Assembly (NCBI RefSeq): GCF_019059575.1
Contig: NW_024881612.1
Span: 806,001 to 870,000, forward strand
Reading direction: 5' to 3'
DNA: 64,000 nt
Source of the DNA: Amphibalanus amphitrite
Lineage: Eukaryota > Arthropoda > Thecostraca > Balanomorpha > Balanidae
Notes under the pieces: model-generated
What the model was told of the DNA's origin: nothing
The model's input: the letters and a program-made list of their open reading frames with translations, nothing else
Databases searched by the model: none
Position numbers and translations under genes: made by a program
Shown here: positions 54,109 through 64,000 of the stretch, one piece after another
Layout of the letters: each line of letters opens with the position of its first letter
Numbering within the stretch: the stretch's first letter is position 1

Positions 54109-54360
54109 CAGGGGCGCGGGAACTACTTTCCGACTGGGGGGGCACACCATAATAGAGATCAACCTAGGGTACCCCCAAATCTAGTTTTCTCTCCGGTTTT
54201 AGGCCACTTATTTTTCACCCCTCGGCTTTTTCAACAAAAAAAGAAAACATTTGCAAAAAAGGGTGGTATTCCGTCTCAAAGCTGTGGGGGCACCGCCCCC
54301 ACGGCCCCAGAGTTGGGGGGGCAAGCTGCCCCCACTGCCCCCCCGGCTCCCGCGCCTATG
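54109..54360. mobile_element. hAT-type MITE, 252 bp
   Basis: The exact 8-bp duplication GAACAATA flanks the unit at 54101-54108 and 54361-54368. The ends CAGGGGCGCGGGA and TCCCGCGCCTATG are imperfect inverted repeats with G/C runs inside. No coding. Confidence 0.85.
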
Positions 54361-55114
54361 GAACAATATGGTTTGAAATATGATTTTATGCAAAAAAATT
54401 GATATGAAACACGTGACCGGTTTTGCAAAAAGTTTCGAAAAGTTTTGCTCCCCAGGTCTAATCTAACGTATTTGGGGGTGCTGATCACGAATCCGGCGGA
54501 AAAAATAAAAAATTCGAATTTTTTTACCGCCCCGGCTCTTTGAATATTTCCGGTTTTCTCAATTTTTGCATGTTTTTGAATAATATGATGAATGTAATGA
54601 AAAAATATTAACAATGTATCGCTAAATGCATGTACCAGTCGATTCGGCATACAGCGGCGTCGAAATCGGCACGCCGCCTGCTTCACCGGCCTCGCAGGAA
54701 AGCATAAGGCTCGGAAGGTTTGCGTTAGTTACCCGATTCTCTCCATAGATGGCGCTGGCGTAGCCGCTCGCCGGCCGGTCGTTGCCGTGCTGTTCACAGC
54801 CCCGGCGGTCACTTGCGACCGTCGTGGTCGTTATGCTACGTCTATCAAAGCACGACAGAAATGTTCACTTCATTTTTATGTTACTTCAGACATATTTTAG
54901 ACCTAATGTTGAATTGGATAAATGACTATCGTGAATTGGCGAAAAAGTGGAGTGCGCTCGGGAGCCATTTACAATAGCGAGGAACGTAGGTGTATTGATA
55001 TGAGTAACATATGACACTGCGTTCACTGTTGATATGAAGTTTATTCACACTATGTAGTCGGGTGACATGAGAACAAAGTGACTAACATACCTTGTGTACG
55101 ACACATGGATGAAG

Positions 55115-55545
55115 CTAATGCTTCTTTTTCATTTTGTTTCGGTAGGCCCGTTTGTTCAGAGCGTAGCCGTCCTGTCGGTCTGCGCCTGTTACAGCTGTGA
55201 CTGATTCGGTGGTCAGCTTTATATACAGCCCTTTCGGTGGATTGGGTATGGCAGGGGACCCCCGTTTTAAGGGGAGTCTGTAGAAAGTCGCGCAGCTCAT
55301 CCTCGCTCATGCGTCGTACACAGGGGGGCTCAATGTCTCGGCCCTCGTCAACCGCTCGCTGCACGTTAACCAGTTCCATATAGTTGTTCGCTTGAACGTT
55401 AATTTCCGGCAGCCGGAAGTGCCGAATGGGCTGCTGCTGTGGCGGTGGGGGTGGCAGCTTTGGCGGCGGTCGTGGCGGCGGCGGTGGTGGTGGTGGTGGT
55501 GGTGGTGGTGGTGGTGGTGGTGATGGCCGCCGCCGTTTCAGACGC
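55115..55545 (-). pseudogene. Left-arm copy of the uncharacterised gene's C-terminal module
   Basis: The minus strand encodes the poly-Pro tract, then IRHFRLPEINVQANNYMELV, EPPCVRRMSEDELRDFL and PCHTQSTERAV, as in the right arm. A 4-bp TATA duplication at about 55220-55225 shifts the frame right after ERAV, so the last 35 or so residues are lost. Confidence 0.75.
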
Positions 55546-56258
55546 GTGTGCCAGCAGCTGCGCCGCCAGCGGCTGAACTTCACTGGCGAGTCGCTGGCGT
55601 GCATGCAAAGTAGCGTCGAGAGGAATGCTTACATGGCTCATGAGGAAAATGTGCTGCTCGCCATGCTCGGCGATGAAAATCATGGCATTAGGGCAGATGC
55701 AGTCCGCATAATCCAGAGCATTCGTCAAAAAAGCAGCGACAGGAGCAGCCGCCGTTCCCGCCCCCGCAACAGCAGAAGCAGCGGCGACAGAGGCGGCGGC
55801 CATCGCCACCACCACCACCGCCACCGCCGCCGCCGCCCCCGCCGCCACAACAGCAGCAGCGGCGTCTGAAACGGCGGCGGCCATCACCACCACCACCACC
55901 ACCACGACCGCCGCCAAAGCTGCCACCCCCACCGCCACAGCAGCAGCCCATTCGGCACTTCCGGCTGCCGGAAATTAACGTTCAAGCGAACAACTATATG
56001 GAACTGGTTAACGTGCAGCGAGCGGTTGACGAGGGCCGAGACATTGAGCCCCCTTGTGTACGACGCATGAGCGAGGATGAGCTGCGCGACTTTCTACAGA
56101 CTCCCCTTAAAACGGAGGTCCCCTGCCATACCCAATCCACCGAAAGGGCTGTAAAGCTGACCACCGAATCAGTCACAGCTGTAACAGGTTCAGACCAACA
56201 GGACGGGTACGCTCTGAACAAACGGGCCTACCGAAACAAAATGAAAAAGAAGCATTAG
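55546..56258 (+). pseudogene. Broken gene of an uncharacterised invertebrate type: HEENVLLAML / EPP / PCHTQ modules
   Basis: The plus strand begins, in the spacer, with a module containing AHEENVLLAMLGDENHGIRA and continues in another frame through a Gln/Arg and poly-Pro tract to LPEINVQANNYMELV, EPPCVRRMSEDELRDFLQTP and PCHTQSTERAVKLTTESV, ending at a stop at 56256-56258. A frameshift at the A6 run 55727-55732 separates the two parts. From memory, this module order (enV/ILLAML, then LPxxNxxAxxYxxL, EPP, PCHTQxxERxVK) occurs in multi-copy uncharacterised proteins of aphids, hydra and crustaceans; function unknown, possibly transposon-associated. I name no function. Confidence 0.65.
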
Positions 56259-56962
56259 CTTCATCCATGTGTCGTACACAAGGTATGTTAGTCACTTTGT
56301 TCTCATGTCACCCGACTACATAGTGTGAATAAACTTCATATCAACAGTGAACGCAGTGTCATATGTTACTCATATCAATCCACCTACGTTCCTCGCTACT
56401 GTAAATGGCTCCCGAGCGCACTCCACTATTTCGCCAATTCACGATAGTCATTTATCCAATTCAACATTAGGTCTAAAATATGTCTGAAGTAACATAAAAA
56501 TGAAGTGAACTTTCTGTCGTGCTTTGATAGACGTAGCATAACGACCACGACGGTCGCAAGTGACCGCCGGGACTGTGAACGGCACGGCAACGACCGGCCG
56601 GCGGGCGGCTACGCCAGCGCCATCTATGGAGAGAATCGGGTAACTAACGCAAACCTTCCGAGCCTTATGCTTTCCTGCGAGGCCGGTGAAGCAGGCGGCG
56701 TGCCGATTTCGACGCCGCTGTATGCCGAATCGACTGGTACATGAATTTAGCGATACATTGTTAATATTTTTTCATTACATTCATCATATTATTCAAAAAC
56801 ATGCAAAAATTGAGAAAACCGGAAATATTCAAAGAGCCGGGGCGGTCAAAAAAAATCGATTTTTTTTTATTTTTTCCGCCGGATTCGTGATCAGCACCCC
56901 CAAATACGTTAGATTAGACCTGGGGAGCAAAACTTTTCGAAACTTTTTGCAAAACCGGTCAC

Positions 56963-57504
56963 CCTAAATTGAAACAGCCTCTTAAATTATGACCCCATTT
57001 CACCACACGAAAGTGGCAGAAATGACAATGATCAGCTGACGCATTTTCTTGGCCGAAGTCAGAGCGCGCGGCCCGACGCACCACCACCGCACCGCAAAGT
57101 ATGAGCAGCGTATTTGGAAATTCCGACCTCGACGAGCATCAGAAGCCACCTAACAGGCGTGTTCGAAACCGCAGGAGATGATGATGAACGGGTTTATCGA
57201 AACTTGATTGGATGAGCCTATCGGTAATAGCGATTTTAGTGTGTGCATTTATTGTTCATAGTGGTGTGAAATGTGGTTGGGGCACGACCGACAACCCGTC
57301 GGGGCGAATTTCGCACTGGGGTACTCAAAATTTGAAGAATTTAAGACGTTTCCATGAGTTTTGAAGGTATGGATGAGTTCTACAAATCCGGTTCTCCTTA
57401 TCCGGGTCATTAACTCCATATGGTCCAGGAAAGCTGGCACACTACCTTTAATTCCTTGTAAATGATCCTCTAGTACTGAAGGCATTGTAGAAAGCTCAAA
57501 CATT
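56963..57504. other. Anonymous intergenic sequence
   Basis: No gene or repeat boundary recognised. Confidence 0.4.
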
Positions 57505-57508
57505 TTAA

Positions 57509-58470
57509 CCCGCGCCGGGCCGGGGGGGGGCATTTAAACACCCCCCTTAGGTTTTTAGAACACCTGTTCATGCATCTTTTCTACACAGACTGTGAAAATT
57601 TCAGACCCAGGGCTCTCAAGGTCAGGTCACCAGGTCACGTCAAGTGACATCACCTCAGAAAAAGTTGCAATTCTCGTCATAGCTGCACCGACTGCATGTA
57701 CAATCACCTGGAAACTTTCGGCGATTGATAAGAGTAACAGTATGTAAAATATCTCGGAATTTTGATATCGGTGACCTAAGGTCAGGTCAATTTTGCGACC
57801 TCTCCATTATAAGTCAAAGGGAGAAAACTGAAATGCGTCTATTTTGGACGAATGGTGTTCAAAACCCTCTCAAACATCAGTTCATAAGTAAACATGACAC
57901 ACTGAATCGAAAAAAATGCACCTATGACCCCTCTGAATGCCCCTGAGGTCATCTCAGGCCATGAACGGTCACCAGCAGTTTTTTGCTATAACTTTTGATA
58001 AAGACGTGCTAGAGCAATGGAAACACGCCAGATGTATTCAGCTCGACGATACGGATCGACTGATATGCAACATGACCCTTTTCGGCCAGGTCATGACCTT
58101 GACCTGAGGTCAAATTTTCAAATGACCTTTCAAGGTCAACAAATAGCTCATTCGACGCGTCTCGACGAGAGGAACACGATGCTGCCAAAAGCAATGTCGT
58201 GGCACTCTTGAGTCACAAGTTATTGCCGAAAAACAGTTTTCGTGAAAACTGCTATTTTAGTTTTTGCCCTCTGGAGGCTAAACCGTTGACCTGAGGTCAA
58301 ATCTGAGAGCAATATTCAGAAAGGTATGTAAAAGGGCTATCGAATGCACTTTTCCGTGGCGCTGTAGCTCTATTGGTTTCCGAGTTAGCGTTGGCAGTTT
58401 CCAAGATTGTTGAAATGAACTACATTTGACCTTTAATGACCTCTGGCGACCTGACCTTTGACGGTACCCG
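57509..58470. mobile_element. TTAA-type element, family D, copy 3, truncated
   Basis: CCCGCGCCGGGCCGGGG follows TTAA at 57505-57508; a hairpin of G run, CATTTAAACA and C run lies inside. The body is family D in reverse orientation, with the core at about 58040-58180 (GGTCATGACCTTGACCTGAG). It stops near 58470, missing the last ~170 bp found in intact copies. Confidence 0.75.
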
Positions 58471-58663
58471 TCCGCTCTCTCAGGCCAGCGTCAATCCCCT
58501 TTTTTAAGTCCTGGCATAATTACCTACGAATATTATATCACAGGTTCTGCAGACAATACAGCCGTTCCGTCATACGCACAAGCAATAATCCAGTTCTGTG
58601 CTCCCCTTCCAATCCATACAAATTAGCCAAGCTATAGGTCAGTCGGGCTGGTGTTAAGCTTAA

Positions 58664-59842
58664 CCCGCGCGGGGCTGGGGGGGTAAATTTTAACCCCCTC
58701 GCGAATTTTTGCGATATCTCAAAAACGGCGGCGCGCAGCGCCGCCAAACTTTCAGTACCTTTTCTTACATCAATTTGACACGTTCCCTGAAAATTTGAGC
58801 GAAATCCGTCGGAAAATTTTTGAGAAATTGACGTTTTAGTGACGTCATGTTCGCCATTTTCGCCTCAAAAAACGGCAAAAGTTCAAACACCGCTAACATC
58901 TTCATTTTTTAAGGAATCAAGACGTAACAAAAAAGGTTATGCGTAATTTTACTTTGTTTATCAAATGGCTATCTCGGTTGTTTGAAAATTTTGGATTTTG
59001 GCCTAAATGTTTTCAAAAAACTGACTTTTTTGGGAAAATCATTATAAAATCCAAAATTTTGAGTCTATCAAAAAAAACGGAATATATGTCAGAGAAGTTG
59101 TCTATGTGCACCTACATACCAAATTTTAGAAGAATCGGTTCAAAAATGTGGGAGTTATTCAAAATTTTATGACGTCACGACACACAATTTTTTTGAAAAA
59201 TGACTTTTTTGAAAGTTCTAGACCTCGTACGGAAACAAAAATAGCACCATTCGATTCGCCGTGAAAAACTGCATCAGAGAGACACCTTTTTAGGCCTTAA
59301 CAACCAACTTCAAAATTTGACCTCACTTGACCTGACCTTGACCTGACCTCGACCTGAAATTCATCCAGAGGTGGTCCATATCACTTATTGAGTGTGCCTA
59401 TTGAATTCTACGAGTAAAATGACCCATAAAACATGTGTCGCACATGCCCTTTTCTATATTTTGTTTTTTTGGTGACCTGACCTGACCTGACCTGACCTTG
59501 ACCTTGACCTCTGAATGATATTGTATGCAACGAATATTGTCTTGGTAGCCTAAGAACACGTTTTGGGCGATCAGTCTCAGTCCATGACTCCATTCTTCGG
59601 CAACTACGTGCAAGGCCGATACTGTAGAAACTTGCAATTTGTACCCTTGACCTGACCTTGACCTTGACCTCAAACTTTAAATTAAGTACATGTTTTTAGT
59701 AGTTCGTGATAAGAGCTTTCGATTGGCGTTTGAATTTTCCAAATCGGACCATTAGTTCGGGAGATAACAGGGGGGGGGGTAAAATTTACCCCCCCCCCCC
59801 CCAGCCCCGCGCGTTCGGCTGGAGACCCCAGCCCCGCGCGGG
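58664..59842. mobile_element. TTAA-flanked element, family E
   Basis: CCCGCGCGGGGCTGGGGG and its complement form the ends, flanked by TTAA at 58660-58663 and 59843-59846. GGGGTAAATTTTAACCCC and a similar right-end hairpin lie inside. The 1179-bp body includes CAAAAACGGCGGCGCGCAGC, also found in family D, and near the right half long runs of TGACC (59305-59350, 59474-59515, 59645-59672). No transposase is present. Confidence 0.85.
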
Positions 59843-59846
59843 TTAA

Positions 59847-60317
59847 GCTACACTAGCAGTGGTCGTCCAGGAAATTACGTGCAATATCTGAAGATCCGTG
59901 ATTGCGAGACTCCCTTGACATCGGTTTCTGCGAGTTTCCAGAATTTCCGTGAGTTATAATATGCTGACGTAATAATAACAACTAACAAATGGTTTCGCAA
60001 CAAACGCTTTAGTTTGCTATCTTCAATACTATTTTAGTGATAAATAGTCTATTTTGTTAATAAAACATCAAAAACACATCAAAAATTAAAGAAACAATAA
60101 TTAATTACGTCACTTGGATTCATCCGGTGCGCCACCAAGTGCGCCAACAACTGTCTCATATCACGCAATCACGCAGATTCTGCAAAAAAGTTCGTAGCTC
60201 TGAACTTTATATCGGTACGGAACATCCTGACCGTCCTGACTATCCGGCATTTCCTGTACTGAACGTCCGAGATTTCCTTGACTGAATCTTCGTGACCCCG
60301 GTGTAGCCGACCCTGTG
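59847..60317. other. Anonymous intergenic sequence
   Basis: AT-rich, nothing recognised. Confidence 0.4.
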
Positions 60318-60319
60318 TA

Positions 60320-61492
60320 GGGGAGAGTGGGGAAAGATGCCCAGGGTTTTACTATGTCATATATTATTCGAAAATGACGATCGGAAAGCAAAAACTTGGT
60401 GTTTCAACGGAAGCGGACATCATTTTTCACCAAAAATATCACTTTTGTGCTTGAAATATGATAACTTTTTTTGCTATTAAGCATTTTCCTGAAGAAGTGA
60501 AAGGGGGCATCTTACCCTACAGGGTGGGAAAGACGCCCCCTGGCGTTGGGGAAGATGCCCCCTGCACTATAAGTGGCATAAATGGACACGTGAATCGCCT
60601 GAACGAATCAGTAGTCCCTTCGAGACTGCAGTAGACACCAAACGTCATCGTAAGGGCCCTCAAAAGTAGTCGTAAGGGGCTTCAGAGGTCATCGTTAGGG
60701 CCATCATAGTCCAGCGCGGCCAAACAAGCCTCCAGGGTGGCGTTCGGAGACCACTGTGGGGCCCGTATAGGTCTTCATGATGCTTGAGGGCCCTCGAGCC
60801 CATCGTGGGGACCTCAGATGCCAGCGTGGCCCGTGGAGCCAAAGTGGGAGTCCTCAAAGGATGTCGTGAGGGGCCCTGGAGCCAATAATGGGGCCCACAG
60901 AGGCCGTCGTGAGGGCTCTCAGAGTCAAATGCCGCCCCAAAAGTCGCTGTGTGTGCCGAGAGACCGGCATGGGGAGCACCTGACCGTATTCGACTCTCAA
61001 TAGTCCCAGATCGGCTTTTGTCTCTCATCACAAGTATGTAATAAATGATTTGACGGGCTGCTTGAAGGACAGCCTACGGATTTAGGGGGGCGTCTTTCCC
61101 CATCAGGACAGGGGGCATCTTACCCCAAGGTACCGAAGCAACATTAAATCAGTACAATTTGTTAGCAATAAAACTTCACCCTGAAACAAACTGTTCGGGA
61201 CACAGTACACGCATGTGTTAATCACGACTATAGCAAGGGTCTCAAAAATTATCTACCTTCTTTGATATTTACAATGTTTTGACACCTAAATATTTTTTTG
61301 AAAGCAGCAAATAAAAAACATGCAATCACCAGCCAGCCGTTGCCCAACTGAGCTTCGCAAATTTTTGTGCAGTTAACAAGGCAGGCTTCCGCTTTACGCT
61401 AAGAAAATTAATTTCCATGTTCGATTTTTTGTTTCGTCGCTAGAGGGGGTGGGGCGTCTTTCCCACCCTGGGCATCTTACCCCACTCTCCCC
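60320..61492. mobile_element. TA-flanked MITE (GGGGAGAGTGGGG ends), copy 2, without insertion
   Basis: Same family as 27594-30057 but inverted and 1173 bp long, with TA at 60318-60319 and 61493-61494. At about 61200-61215 (CACAGTACACGCATG) it shows the empty target of the mariner nested in copy 1. The ~21-bp degenerate repeat is at about 60655-60925. No transposase. Confidence 0.88.
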
Positions 61493-61494
61493 TA

Positions 61495-61994
61495 TTTCCT
61501 ATCAGCTGAACTTGACCTGCGTACCGATTTTCTGCAAAACCCGCAAACACGCAGATCACGGACGTAGGATCCCGCATAGTGTAGCTAGACCTTTATCCTC
61601 CCCTGCCTTCCTGACCGCACAGCGCTAAAACCCAGAGCCGAGACTTCTCGAGCGCGACCTCTGACCACACGCGGTCCGAAGGGCCAGCCGACGCCCGAGG
61701 GCGCGCTCCGCGCCGGCCACCCGGATAGCCTCTGCTGAGTCTCCCTTTCATGCTGCGTTTACTACACGCTCGATTCATTCATGATTCTGTGTTTCTGCGT
61801 CCCTCTCGTTAGATGGCTCCACTGCTCTCATTAGGCGGTCCCAGGAAGACTGCGGCCAGAATACCCCAAACGCCAAAAAAAAAAAGAAGAGATTTTTGTT
61901 TAATATCTCGGAAAGTATTTGGCATACAAATTTGCAATCTCACAGTCTCGTGACAAATATGCATACACATGAATCGGGTCTTTGCATTTCATAT
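61495..61994. other. Anonymous intergenic sequence
   Basis: GC-rich patch at 61600-61760, an A run near 61877; no gene recognised. Confidence 0.4.
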
Positions 61995-63180
61995 CCCGCG
62001 CCCCAGTAGCGGTCTCAGCCAACTTCGCCCTAGTGGGTGGGGGGTGGGGGGGGGGCATATGTTACCACCCATCTCTAACTCAAAAGCTAAGAGGGCTAGA
62101 AAGACGCGGTAAAAAGCAGTCGATAGCTCTCAATGCGTGCGTTTGAAAGTATTTCGGTCATTTTTCATCTTAGAGCAATATTGGGGTCACTGGAGATCAG
62201 CAAAGGTCAAAATGAGCCAAATGTCATTATATTTTTCGGAAAACATGCATTTATCTCAGGAACTATGATAGCTAAAAAAAAAAACGCATGTAAAAGCAAT
62301 CGATAGCTTTTGAGCTCTTCTTTTGATAACGTCATTATCAAAATTGACCTCATGTCAACGGTTTAGCCTCCAGAGGGCAAAATCTCCAAAAATAGCTGTT
62401 TTTACGAAGTGTTTTTCCACAATAACTTTTGACCAAAAAAAGCCACGACATTTCTATTGCCAGAATCGTGTTCCTCTCGTCGAGACGCATCGAATGAACT
62501 ATAATTTGACCTTGAAAGGTCAACTGGAAAATTTGACATCAGGTCAAGGTCATGACCTGACCGGAAAAAGTCATGTTGCATATCAGTCGATGCGTCTCAA
62601 CAAGACAAACACAATGAGGCCATCCCCAGCGTCCTATCTCTTTCCAATCGAGAGTTAGTTATTGGCAAAAATCTGCTTGTAGCCTCAAATAACCTCTGAT
62701 GACCTTTCTAGAGGCTATCAGCAAAAAAGACACCTTGGTCGTCACGGGTGGTCCAAATCATTGTGATTCTGAAATTTTTGGACTGTTCCTATGCGTACAC
62801 ACGGATCTAGAGGCATTTTCATTTTCTCCATTGACTTATAATGGTAAGGTCACGCCACTGGCCTGACCTCACGTCACGGATATAAAAAATCCGAGATATA
62901 CACATTGTAGGCGCCCATAACGTCATGCAATCCACCAAGTTTAAAACCTTTCTGACAAGCACTGCAGGCTGGACATGATTGCAAACTTTTTTAGGCTTGG
63001 TCAGTTAACTGGACCTGGTGACCTGACCTGACATAACCTGGGGTCAACAATTTCACACATTGCCCAAAATTGATGTACAAATAGCTACTCCAAGCGGGGC
63101 GGCGCTACGCGCCGCAGTTTTTTATTTACACGCAAAAAAAGGTGACAGGGTGGTAACATATGCCCCCCCCCACTGGGGCG
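61995..63180. mobile_element. TTAA-type element, family F, copy 2
   Basis: CCCGCGCCCCAGTAGCGGTC starts the copy; the preceding ATAT may be a decayed TTAA. It matches copy 1 (22500-23249) in reverse orientation. The core at 62470-62620 has TTTGACCTTGAAAGGTCAAC and AGGTCAAGGTCATGACCTGA. The right end shows a C run and ACTGGGGCGAAGG, then passes into the flank of an LTR without a clear TTAA. Confidence 0.75.
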
Positions 63181-63207
63181 AAGGATATAAGACCAGATAT
63201 AATATAT

Positions 63208-63378
63208 TGTTACGTTACTGTCTGTTAAACGATAACGATATTTGGTTCGTCCCCTGCAGCACGCACCGCACACCAACCGCACACGACCGCGTCTCCGTCT
63301 CGACTGTATTTGCCTCGTCAGCACACGGGGATTCCAACTGAAGGGAAACTTTCACGTTGAAGGGAAACCCTTACGACA
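63208..63378 (-). repeat. Candidate 3' LTR of a second gypsy-type element
   Basis: Plus-strand ends TGTTACGTTA and CTTACGACA fit TG...CA termini on the minus strand, and a purine-rich GGGACTGGGGGAGG tract lies directly inside. The second LTR would be beyond the window, so the boundary is inferred. Confidence 0.5.
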
Positions 63379-64000
63379 CACCTCCCCCAGTCCCCGTGTC
63401 ATAAGTACACGTGCCCCACCGAACCCGCAGTCGGTTCGGCACACGGCGAGTTCGTTCACTACGGCGCGGTCCTGGTGCCGGTCCGGCGCAGCTAGAAGGC
63501 GGCGCCGGCTCGTCCGTCTGCTCGGCAGGTCGCTGGTCGGCTGAGCGGCAGGCGGCACGCGTCGGCGGCGACGGATCTCGGTCACCGGCAGACGGCGCGG
63601 CGACGATCAGCGGATGGTGGCGCCTCAGGTAGCGCCGGTTGCGCCACCAGATTCTCCCGCTCGGGACTTTGATGAGGTAGTCGCGGCGTTTTCCAATTCC
63701 CACGACGATGCCGGTCCGGTCCCACTGTCCGGTCTGCGGGTCCCGCACGTCCACGTGGTCGCCCATTGCGAGCGGCGCTAGTGGCCTGGCGGAGATGTCG
63801 TAGTCCCGCTTCGCTTTCTTTCGAAGGTCGGCTGCTCGGGCGTCGCACACGTCTGCCGCCTCTTGCCACTCCTTGGCAAACGTCCTGTGGTGGACGGGCA
63901 GAGCTGTGCGGATTGGGTGCCCGAACAGAGTCTGCGCTGGTGAGCGGCCGTCAGCGCGGGGCGTGTTTCGCAGCTCCAGTAAGGCGCGTGCGAATTCATC
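63371..64000 (-). CDS. Gypsy-type integrase C-terminus (partial, runs off the window)
   Basis: The minus frame is open from the window edge to a TAA at 63371. It begins ARALLELRNTPRADGRSPAQ, the post-catalytic integrase region with its typical RNTP phrase, followed by LFGHPIRT, then GDHVDVRDPQTGQWDRTGIV, a GPY/F-like domain, and a Pro/Arg-rich tail ending GTGGGVS. It belongs to a different gypsy lineage from the element at 34678-42707: GC-rich codons and no similarity in the tail. The visible part is intact. The catalytic core lies outside the window. Confidence 0.85.
   Translation of the reverse strand, partial: DEFARALLELRNTPRADGRSPAQTLFGHPIRTALPVHHRTFAKEWQEAADVCDARAADLRKKAKRDYDISARPLAPLAMGDHVDVRDPQTGQWDRTGIVVGIGKRRDYLIKVPSGRIWWRNRRYLRRHHPLIVAAPSAGDRDPSPPTRAACRSADQRPAEQTDEPAPPSSCAGPAPGPRRSERTRRVPNRLRVRWGTCTYDTGTGGGVS

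Larger units (their letters stand above)
54413..56962. repeat. 2.5-kb inverted repeat with ~1.1-kb arms
   Basis: Arms 54413-55545 and 55862-56962 are near-identical inverted copies, starting GTGACCGGTTTTGCAAAAAG on the left. A unique 316-bp spacer lies between them. The arms differ in (GGT)n length and by small indels. Both arms carry the same coding module on opposite strands. The flanks ATATGAAA and AATTGAAA could be a decayed 8-bp duplication, which would suggest a hAT-like element with long inverted ends, but this is uncertain. A palindromic gene duplication is the alternative. Confidence 0.85.

Noticed and set aside
55399..55938. Ala/Val-rich minus frame and Gly-rich frames at the centre of the inverted repeat
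   Set aside because: They come from (GGT)n/(CCA)n and GCC-rich DNA; the supported coding module is in the other frames.

Overview
This is eukaryotic nuclear DNA, most likely from an arthropod and probably a crustacean. The evidence is a histidine/glycine/tyrosine-rich secreted protein resembling arthropod Vajk-type cuticular proteins, a tandem C2H2 zinc-finger gene, mariner, hAT and Ty3/gypsy elements, and a CR1/L2-type retrotransposon. A barnacle-like crustacean is my guess from overall character; nothing here proves it. There are no bacterial operons, rRNA genes or CRISPR arrays. Only two host genes are well supported: the secreted protein at 17304-18278 (+) and a 17-finger zinc-finger protein at 43504-45117 (-).

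Nearly everything else that can be explained is mobile DNA, much of it nested. From left to right: a hAT MITE (5830-6379); a Helitron-like repeat present three times (7459, 8985, 31432); a pair of inverted arrays of 18-bp palindromes (8481-8631 and 10236-10397); a minisatellite (11076-11440); a run of TTAA-flanked elements packed with AGGTCA motifs (12086-14247, 19491-21589, 22500-23249); a palindrome of palindromes (13001-14908) split by one of them; several mariner relics (14987-15915, 27882-29165, 47667-48937); a hAT element hosting a TTAA element that hosts a Helitron-like repeat (31051-33152); and a Ty3/gypsy element on the minus strand (34678-42707) with 234-bp LTRs, interrupted by a 5'-truncated CR1/L2-like element (35386-38459).

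The right half holds the zinc-finger gene and decayed finger fragments, a 2.6-kb TA-flanked element (48953-51539) with further repeats inside, a 2.5-kb inverted repeat (54413-56962) carrying a broken gene of an uncharacterised type, more TTAA elements (57509-59842, 61995-63180), a second copy (60320-61492) of the TA-flanked element at 27594-30057, and the 3' end of another gypsy element at the right edge.

The most unusual system is the set of TTAA-flanked, apparently non-autonomous elements (called C, D, E and F here). They share CCC(T/G)CGC termini, subterminal G-run/C-run hairpins, and a conserved core dense in nuclear-receptor half-sites in direct, inverted and everted arrangements. TTAA targets plus CCC termini suggest piggyBac-type mobilisation, but no piggyBac transposase is present in the window. 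All identifications come from reading the sequence and remembered family knowledge; no search was run.
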